The notes under the pieces: generated by a model | The model's database searches: none | What the model was told of the DNA's origin: nothing | The model's input: the letters and a program-made list of their open reading frames with translations, nothing else | Program-made: the position numbers and the translations under genes | NCBI RefSeq assembly: GCF_024128855.1 | Contig: NZ_JAMYDV010000002.1 | Coordinates: 124,001 to 188,000, forward strand | From: Rhodovulum tesquicola | GTDB lineage: Bacteria; Pseudomonadota; Alphaproteobacteria; Rhodobacterales; Rhodobacteraceae | Length of the DNA: 64,000 nt | Direction of reading: 5' to 3' | Shown here: piece after piece, positions 55,877-64,000 of the stretch | Position numbering within the stretch: position 1 is the first letter of the stretch | Layout of the letters: each line of letters opens with the position of its first letter

Positions 55877-58211
55877 CTAGAGGGCGCCCGCCTCGTCCAG
55901 GGGCCTGTCGGACGGTCCGGGCCGGGTGGCAGTTGCACGAAGCTGGCGCTGGACCGTCGCCGTCAGGTCGGCCAGCGAGAAGGGTTTCGGCAGGTAGACC
56001 GAATTCGGGATGCGCGCGCGGATCTCTCCGAAACTGTCCTCGGCATAGCCCGAGACGAAGACGACCTTGGTTCCGGGCCGTTCCTGAAGCGCCTGCGCGA
56101 CCCAGCCCGGCCCGTCGAGACCCGGCATCACCACATCCGTCACGAAGACATCGATCCTGAGCCCGGGATCGGCGAGGATCTCCAGTGCTTCCTCGCCGCT
56201 CTCGGCCTCGAGCACGGTATGGCCGCGCATCGCCAGCGCGCGCGATGCGAAGGAGCGCACCGGCGCCTCGTCCTCGACCAGCAGCACCACGCCGCTGTCG
56301 GGCAGTTCCTCTTCGGTCTCGGCGGCGGGGATGGCCTCTGCCTCCGCCTCGCCGTGATAGGCCGGCAGGTAGAGCGTGAAGGTCGAGCCCTTGCCCAGTT
56401 CGCTGTCGACGAAGATGAAGCCGCCGGTCTGCTTGACGATGCCATAGACGGTCGAAAGGCCGAGCCCGGTGCCTTCGCCCGGACGCTTGGTCGTGAAGAA
56501 GGGTTCGAAGATCTTGGTCAACCGGTCGGGCGGGATGCCCTCGCCCTTGTCGATCACCCGGACCACGGCATAGGGGCCCGCGGGCACCACCGCGCGATCG
56601 CGCCGGAGCTCGGTCTCCAGTTCGACCGCCTCGGTTTCAAGCCGGATCTCTCCCCCCCCTCGGCATCGCGTCGCGGGCGTTGACCACGAGGTTCATCACC
56701 ACCTGTTCCAGCTTGCGCTTGTCCGCGCGGATCGGCGGCAACCCCTCGCCATTGCGGATGCGCAGCCGCACGCGTTCGCCCACCAGCCGGTCGAGCAGAT
56801 GCGCAAGCTCGCCCATCGTGTCGCGCAGTTCCAGCACCTCGGGGCTGAGCGTCTGCTTGCGCGAGAAGGCAAGCAACTGGCCGACAAGGCTGGCCGCGCG
56901 GTTGGCGTTCTGGTGGATCTGCACGAGATCGCCGTAATCGGGATCGCCCGCGTCATGGCGCAGCATCAGCAGGTCGCAATGGCCCGAGATTGCGGTCAGA
57001 AGGTTGTTGAAATCATGCGCGATCCCGCCGGCAAGCTGGCCGACCGCCTGCATCTTCTGGCTTTGGGTGAACTGCGCCTCGAGCGTCTTCATCTCGGTCA
57101 CGTCATGCAGCACCGCGACAAGCCCGCTGCCCGCCATCCGCGCCAGTGCGACCTGGACGAACAATTCGCGGTCGTCACGCGCCACGCGCAGCACTTCGGC
57201 CATGTTGCTGGCCCGGCCCGCGGCGGCCTCGGCCAGCCAGTCGCTGACGGGCCTGCCCAGCCCCTCCAGCCGCTCGCACAGGTTGAGGCCCGTGCCGGGT
57301 TCACCGGCCAGCAACTCGCGCGCGCGGGTATTGGCCAGGCGCACGGTGCCATCGGTATCGAGTTGAAGGATCGCCACCGGCAGCGCGTCGAGCAGCCCCT
57401 CCGGCGGCTGGGCCACGCCCCCGCCGCTTCCGGCCGGAAGCAGGTAGAGTTCGCGCAGCCCGTCCCGACCCGGCAACGCCATCAGGCGCCGCCGCAACGG
57501 CCCGTCCGCGGTCTCGATCTCGATCTCCTCGCCATCGGGATGGGCGGCGGGCGGCTGGCCGCGGCGCAGGGCCTGCAACGTGGCCGGGACATGGCCCAGA
57601 AGGTCCCGCGCGGCCGCATTCGAGGACAGGACCTTGCCCTCGGGATCGAGCCGCAGCATCGGCAATGCGCTGTCGGGCGCGGGCGGTTCACCGCCGTCCA
57701 GATGCCAGATGAAGATGCCGGGTGCCGCGCGTTCGACCCGCATGCGCAGCGACGCATCCCCGCCGGGACGGACATGCGTGGCGCCGTCGCCGCGCGCGGC
57801 GGCCGAGATCAGGGTCGCAACCGCGCGGTCGGGATCGGCGAAGACCGCCGGAAGGGCGGCGGCCAATGGCTTGCCACGGTTCGCCGCGACCCGTCTGAGC
57901 GCGGCGGGATTGGCCAGCAGCACCCGGCCGTGCCCGTCGGTCAGCACGCAGGCCCCCGGCGCCCCGGCACAGAGCCGCCGAAGCCGCCCGGGGGGCAGGC
58001 GGCGGCCCCACATGTCGGCGATCCGGAGGAAGGTCGCGAGCGCGGCAAGGGTCATGGCCGCGGAGAGCAGCAGCACCGCGAGCCAGGGAATGGGCACGGC
58101 CCGCGCGATCAGCGCCAGCGCGATACCGCCGAGAAAAATGGCCCAGGCCCGCTCCGCATAGGCGGCGGCCGTCTGTCCGAGGCTGGAAAAAGCGGGGGCT
58201 AGGCGCGGCAA
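55877..58211 (-). pseudogene. cckA: Hybrid histidine kinase CckA, frameshifted at a G8 tract
   Basis: Two adjacent frames together encode a complete CckA. Frame 1 (58211-56637) holds two transmembrane helices, PAS domains and the DHp phospho-acceptor GIAHDFNNLLTAI, ending in the N-box ([14 protein letters not shown]). Frame 2 (through 55877) holds the rest of the ATPase domain ([24 protein letters not shown]) and a receiver domain with Asp in [13 protein letters not shown]. Reading 7 rather than 8 G at 56652-56659 (minus strand) restores one frame, giving [11 protein letters not shown]. CckA phosphorylates ChpT and thereby CtrA. All domains are otherwise intact, so a sequencing error or a fresh slippage mutation is more likely than an old pseudogene. 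The start at 58211 is TTG and is uncertain. Confidence 0.9.
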
Positions 58212-58263
58212 AGGGCAGACTCCGTTGGGATTCGGATCGGCGTCCCAGTTTGGGCCGCGCCGG

Positions 58264-58278
58264 TTAACCAGGTGTTAA
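58264..58278 (-). promoter_or_regulatory. CtrA-binding site upstream of cckA
   Basis: TTAACCAGGTGTTAA matches the CtrA box TTAA-N7-TTAA exactly and reads TTAA-N7-TTAACC on the cckA strand. It is centred about 60 bp before the cckA start, a normal place for CtrA control, and would close a feedback loop in the CckA-ChpT-CtrA relay. Binding is inferred. Confidence 0.7.
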
Positions 58279-58305
58279 TGATGCGCGCCCGCCCGCGCGC
58301 AAGGC

Positions 58306-59472
58306 TCAATTCCGGCGCAGCACCGCCGCATGGAACCCGTCGCCGCCGTCCAGCGGCGTCAGGCGGCGCTCGGCGACGCGCGTCCAGCCCGGCTGACGCG
58401 AAAGGAAGGCCGCGACTTGGCCGCCATTCTCGGCCTCGATCAGCGAACAGGTGGCATAGCCCAGCGCCCCGCCCGGCGCGACCAGCGGCGCGGCGCGGTC
58501 AAGAATGCCGGCCTGAACCGCAAGGAGCCGGGCAAGATCGTCGGGACCGGTCCGCCACTTGGCCTCGGGGCTGCGCCGCCACGCCCCGCTGCCCGTGCAG
58601 GGCACATCGCAGAGCACGAGGTCGAAGGGCGCAGCGGCCGCGAGGTCATCGGCCGCAACAAGCGTCACCTCGACGCCCGCCCGCGCGGCCCGCGCGGGCA
58701 GGTCGCGCATCCGCCCGGGCGCGGCATCATGGGCGAAGAACCGCGCCGACACCCGCCCCGCCAGCGCCAGCGTCTTGCCCCCGCCCCCGGCGCAGAAATC
58801 CAGCACGCGCCCGCCCTCGGGCAGCGGCATCAGATCGGCCACCGTCTGCGACGCGGCGTCCTGCAACTCGACCAGCCCCTCGCGCCAGGTACGCGACTGC
58901 TGGACGCGGCGGGCATTCGCGGTCACCTCCAGCGCGGTGGGCGAGAGCGGATGCGGCCGGGTCTCGATCCCCTCGGCGGCCAGCGCCGCGGCGGCCTTGT
59001 CCCGCGTAGAGCGGCGCAGATTGGCGCGCAGGAAGACCGGCGCGCGGTGGCGCAGCGCCTGCATGATGGGGAGGAAATCGGCCCCGAGGCTGTCGTGCAG
59101 CACCGCGGCCAATGCGTCGGGGCAGTCGCAGGCGATCTCTTCGGGCAGGTCGGCAGGGGGGACGGCCTGTTCCGCCGCGGTCAGGGGCGGGGGCGCATGA
59201 CCCTCGCCGGTGAAGATCGTCCCGGGCGCGATCCCGTCCGCGCGCAGCAGCCCCAGCATCAGCCCGCGTCCGGTAGCGCTGCCCCCGAGCGCGGCAAAGG
59301 ACCGGCGGCAGCGCAGCGCGTCGAAGACCAGATCGCGGATCGCCGCGCGGTCCTTTGCGCCGGCATACCGGTTCTGCCGTCCCCAGGTGGTCAGGAGCCG
59401 CTCGACCGGCGCGCCGGCCAGCCAGGCATCGAGCAGGCCGATCGCCGCGGCGGTCCGCGCTGCGGGCGTCAT
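58306..59472 (-). CDS. RsmB/NOL1-NOP2-family RNA cytosine-C5 methyltransferase
   Basis: A 388-residue SAM-dependent RNA m5C methyltransferase. The SAM site is VLDFCAGGGGKTLALAG; motif IV is CDVPCTGSGAWRRSPEAKW with its Pro-Cys, and motif VI is GYATCSLIEAENG with the nucleophilic Cys. An N-terminal region (about 1-130) precedes it. It resembles RsmB (16S rRNA m5C967) without a clear NusB domain, so the target could also be tRNA. The ATG at 59472 is chosen; a TTG at 59511 would add 13 residues. It lies upstream of cckA on the same strand with a CtrA-box-containing gap. Confidence 0.88.
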   Translation of the reverse strand: MTPAARTAAAIGLLDAWLAGAPVERLLTTWGRQNRYAGAKDRAAIRDLVFDALRCRRSFAALGGSATGRGLMLGLLRADGIAPGTIFTGEGHAPPPLTAAEQAVPPADLPEEIACDCPDALAAVLHDSLGADFLPIMQALRHRAPVFLRANLRRSTRDKAAAALAAEGIETRPHPLSPTALEVTANARRVQQSRTWREGLVELQDAASQTVADLMPLPEGGRVLDFCAGGGGKTLALAGRVSARFFAHDAAPGRMRDLPARAARAGVEVTLVAADDLAAAAPFDLVLCDVPCTGSGAWRRSPEAKWRTGPDDLARLLAVQAGILDRAAPLVAPGGALGYATCSLIEAENGGQVAAFLSRQPGWTRVAERRLTPLDGGDGFHAAVLRRN

Positions 59473-59540
59473 GGTCGCGATCTCGGGTTCAGCATGAAGA
59501 TCGGCCCGCAAATTCCTGATATAATTGTTTCAGGATCGCC

Positions 59541-61052
<1,512 letters not shown>

Positions 61053-61074
61053 TCAATCGCGGGGCGTGGACGGG

Positions 61075-61190
61075 GCGCTCCCGCCCCCGTCCGGCGCAGG
61101 GCGCAGGCGCCCGGCTTGTCCGGGGTTGGGCGTGGCCGCGCGCGTGCCGCGCGCGGCGCCTCCGGCGGGGATATTTCGGGCCAGAAGAAG
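61075..61190 (+). repeat. Dispersed 3'-end repeat, full copy between cowN and guaB
   Basis: CTCCCGCCCCCGTCCGGCGC, a GGGCGC/GCGCCC palindrome, TTGTCCGGGGTTGGGCGTGG, the stem GCCGCGCGCG-TGC-CGCGCGCGGC, GCCTCCGGCGGG and GATATTTCGGGCCAGAAGAAG. It points rightwards although both flanking genes are on the minus strand, so here it is antisense to its neighbours. Confidence 0.82.
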
Positions 61191-61198
61191 GAAGGGGC

Positions 61199-61477
61199 TC
61201 AGCAGCGGGTCTGTTCGAGGTCGAACAGCAGGTCGAGCGCGGCCCTGTCGTCGCATTCCTCGAAGAAGGCCTGGAGCGCGTTGACCTGACTGCCGACGAA
61301 ATGCAGGTTGTCCGCCCCCATGCGCGTCTTCTCGGCCAGTTTGCGGTCGAAATAGACGCCCCAGCGCGACTCCGTACCGGCCAGGCGGGCGGCGAGCATC
61401 TCGATCAGCCGGTCGGCCTTGCCGGTGCAGTCGAGTCCGAGAAAGCTGACATAACGGTCGGGATTCTGGTCGGTCAT
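61199..61477 (-). CDS. cowN: N2-fixation sustaining protein CowN
   Basis: A 92-residue protein beginning MTDQNPDRYVSFLGLDCTGK, matching the CowN opening (DRYVSF-x-GIDC-x-G), with NLHFVGSQVNALQAFFEE and a Cys-terminal tail (DLEQTRC). CowN is needed for diazotrophic growth in the presence of carbon monoxide and protects nitrogenase from CO inhibition. No other nif gene is in the window, so this is an orphan copy relative to the nitrogenase cluster, which must be elsewhere if present. It lies 63 bp downstream of a TDT-family transporter gene on the same strand. No NifA site or sigma-54 promoter is visible in that gap. Confidence 0.85.
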   Translation of the reverse strand: MTDQNPDRYVSFLGLDCTGKADRLIEMLAARLAGTESRWGVYFDRKLAEKTRMGADNLHFVGSQVNALQAFFEECDDRAALDLLFDLEQTRC

Positions 61478-61540
61478 GGTGTCATTGTCCCAGGTCTGGT
61501 GCCCGGTCCCTTTGCCGGGCGTCGTGGATCGTTCTGCCGC

Positions 61541-62527
61541 TCAGACGCGGGCGGCGTTGGTCTTGTCTCCGAGCCCGCCACGCGCCCAGGATCGCAGGAT
61601 CGCGATCAGGATGGGCGGGATCGCGAGCGTTGCAGCGACGAGCACCAGCCCGCCTGCGATGCGCATGGCCCCGACCGGTTCGGCGGCGGCCATGGCGAGG
61701 ACAAGATTGGCGAGGGCTGCAAGCGGGAAGGTGAATGCGCCCCAGAGCGGCGAGAAACCAGCCGCGAGCAGCCAGGGCAGGCGCAGGAGCAGCATCCCGG
61801 CCAGCAGCGCGGCCAGCCCCAGGCAGCCCCAGGCGAGGCCGGGCCGGTCCAGCGACAGGGCCACGGAGCCGAACAGGCAGGCGGGCGCGAGGTGGATCGC
61901 AAGCAGCGGGCGCAGCGGCGCGGGCACCTTCTCGCGCAGGGCCTGGGCGAGGCTGGCGCCCCAGATCGCCAGCGCGGCCATGCCCGTCGCGCCCAGCAGA
62001 ACGGTTGCAAGCAGGGTGAATCCCAGGGCCTGTGCCGGAAGCGCGGCGATGATGACGCCCACGAATTGCAGATGCCAGACCGGGTTCACGCGGCGCTGTC
62101 CGGCCGGGCCGCGGATCAGCGTGAGCACAAGCAGCAGGACCAGACCGGCATGCAGCGCGAGACCTGCGCCCAGCAGGGCCAGCGCGACGCCGGGCGCGAG
62201 CGGGACCAGCGCCGCCGCGACAAGGTATGTCGCCAGCACCATCGCCGAGAGCCCCGCCTGGCCCGGCAGCACGCGCAGGTCCTCGGTCAGGACGCCCGGC
62301 CGCCGCGCGAGTTTCAGCGCGTAGGCCGCAATGCAGAACAGGCAGAGCAGAGTGACAGCCCCCAGGATCATCTCGCCCATCGCGGCGGGGACGGGGAAGA
62401 CCTCGGCCGCCTGCCGCCAGGCAAGGCCCAGCGAAAGCGCGCCGAGCACTGGAGGAAAGATCGCGGGCGGCGTCTGGTCGCCGAAGTGCGGGCGGGGCGA
62501 AAGGGGAGGCGGCAGCGTGCGGGACAT
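61541..62527 (-). CDS. TDT-family (TehA/SLAC1-like) membrane transporter
   Basis: A 328-residue protein with about ten hydrophobic helices, the layout of the tellurite-resistance/dicarboxylate transporter family that includes TehA and plant SLAC1 anion channels. The opening FPPVLGALSLGLAWRQAAEVF and the middle HLQFVGVIIAALPAQALG fit the family. Substrate unknown; chloride, nitrate, sulfite or C4-dicarboxylates are possibilities in this family. The ATG at 62527 is used; an ATG at 62593 would add 22 polar residues. It is followed by cowN with a hairpin (GCCCGG/CCGGGC) in between, so the two may be co-transcribed. Confidence 0.85.
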   Translation of the reverse strand: MSRTLPPPLSPRPHFGDQTPPAIFPPVLGALSLGLAWRQAAEVFPVPAAMGEMILGAVTLLCLFCIAAYALKLARRPGVLTEDLRVLPGQAGLSAMVLATYLVAAALVPLAPGVALALLGAGLALHAGLVLLLVLTLIRGPAGQRRVNPVWHLQFVGVIIAALPAQALGFTLLATVLLGATGMAALAIWGASLAQALREKVPAPLRPLLAIHLAPACLFGSVALSLDRPGLAWGCLGLAALLAGMLLLRLPWLLAAGFSPLWGAFTFPLAALANLVLAMAAAEPVGAMRIAGGLVLVAATLAIPPILIAILRSWARGGLGDKTNAARV

Positions 62528-62890
62528 GCGGGTGATCTGCCATGCCGCCGAGGCCGGGGCAAGCGGCCGGGGCAGGGGGCGGCGGTCGCGCATGCCGGAT
62601 GCCCCGCATTGCCCAAATGGCCAGCGCCACGCCCAAGCAAGAGGCCAGCGCAGTGAAGCCCGTGTGATCGGTTCGCAATCGCGAGGGCCATCGCATTGTC
62701 GCAATTGCCGGGAGGCGCAGCGGGATACCCTGAAAGGCCACGTTACCCGGACGGGACCGGTTTGCGCTCTGGGGTCGGAAATTTTTATGCGAGCAGAATG
62801 GCTTGAGGGGCGCGCAGGTTCAGGGCGGCATCGCCATGTGTCCGTGAACCATTCGTTAACCGATTCCGTCAATGCTCGGGATGCTCGAAT
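62528..62890. other. Gene-free stretch of 363 bp between TDT gene and recA
   Basis: Holds the upstream regions of the divergent transporter gene and recA. I see one AT-rich patch (GGAAATTTTTATGC, about 62777-62790) and a single TTAACC half-site (62855-62860). A TGGCCC...TTGC sequence on the minus strand resembles a sigma-54 promoter but has the wrong spacing. A 35-codon ORF starting at the ATG near 62787 is not supported by a ribosome site or similarity. Confidence 0.5.
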
Positions 62891-62895
62891 TTGAC

Positions 62896-62944
62896 TTGAA
62901 ATGTTCTCTGTTTGATCCGATACCTGTGAGAACAAGAGGCGAAC
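62896..62944 (+). promoter_or_regulatory. recA promoter with two LexA (SOS) boxes
   Basis: TTGAAA (62896-62901), 17 bases, GATACC (62919-62924). A LexA box of the Rhodobacter form, GTTC-N7-GATC (62903-62917), fills the spacer. A second box, GAAC-N7-GAAC (62930-62944, GTTC-N7-GTTC on the minus strand), lies downstream of the -10. Repression by LexA at either site would block recA until DNA damage. Confidence 0.8.
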
Positions 62945-62994
62945 AAGAGTGGTCATTGCCGCCCGCTTTGGGGTGTGGAATAAGGATGGGACAT

Positions 62995-64000
<1,006 letters not shown>

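Noticed and set aside
62680-62705. A TGGCCC...TTGC sequence on the minus strand resembling a sigma-54 (nif-type) promoter before the TDT/cowN genes.
   Set aside because: Spacing between GG and GC is 13 instead of the required 12, and the -24 element is degenerate. No TGT-N10-ACA NifA site was found.
62787-62894. 35-codon ORF in the recA upstream region.
   Set aside because: No ribosome site, no recognisable product, and it extends into the recA promoter and LexA box region.

Overview
The window is a 64 kb piece of a very GC-rich alphaproteobacterial chromosome. Gene content and order point to the Rhodobacteraceae (Rhodobacter/Rhodovulum/Paracoccus relatives). The supporting evidence is lgt-midA-pgeF, meaB, H-NOX next to a GGDEF gene, CckA, a LexA box of GTTC-N7-GATC type at recA, a CtrA box at cckA, and the nitrogenase-protecting protein CowN. 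Genus is not resolved. I see no CRISPR array, insertion sequence, prophage or integrated element. Nearly all of the window is ordinary, tightly packed chromosome, and the large antisense ORFs are GC-driven shadows.

Layout. 1-7.5 kb: end of an SLC13-type permease, then a class III aminotransferase divergent from a RpiR regulator, TAXI-type TRAP transporter and universal stress protein. 7.5-10 kb: a PBP4-type peptidase, nadD and a UbiK-like protein on the minus strand. 10-13 kb: overlapping lgt-midA-pgeF. 13-19 kb: HAD phosphatase, DUF3572 protein, a PleD-like diguanylate cyclase, a DUF4153 membrane protein and an H-NOX/GGDEF pair. 19-24 kb: RND efflux pump with divergent TetR regulator and a palindromic operator. 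24-29 kb: cobT-cobS-cobC, a small unknown gene, argD-argF. 29.5-35 kb: hrpB, meaB, a glutamine amidotransferase, rpmB and a fumarylacetoacetase-fold enzyme. 35-44 kb: a two-subunit molybdenum hydroxylase, phosphoglucomutase, truA and a YcjX/YcjF-type pair. 44-53 kb: ileS with a candidate Ile-rich leader peptide, 5'-nucleotidase, DUF952, pyrD, SRAP peptidase, tRNA-Gly and an ABC exporter. 53-64 kb: BON-LysM protein, acyl-CoA synthetase, frameshifted cckA, an RsmB-like methyltransferase, guaB, cowN with a TDT-family transporter, and the start of recA.

How genes work together. The clearest functional units are the RpiR/TAXI-TRAP/USP/aminotransferase module (uptake and transamination of an unknown amino compound), the AcrAB-type pump with its repressor, the last steps of cobalamin assembly, arginine synthesis (argD-argF), and two signalling loci using cyclic-di-GMP (PleD-like; H-NOX plus GGDEF).

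Noteworthy points: an uncharacterised dispersed 3'-end repeat (GATATTT...GGCCAGAAGAAG, often preceded by a GC-rich hairpin) present in seven places; a probable ileS leader peptide; an H-NOX protein lacking the haem-ligating histidine; a 200-residue Glu/Arg single-helix insertion in the YcjF-type protein; and a G8-tract frameshift in cckA. No unambiguously new defence or metabolic system was found.
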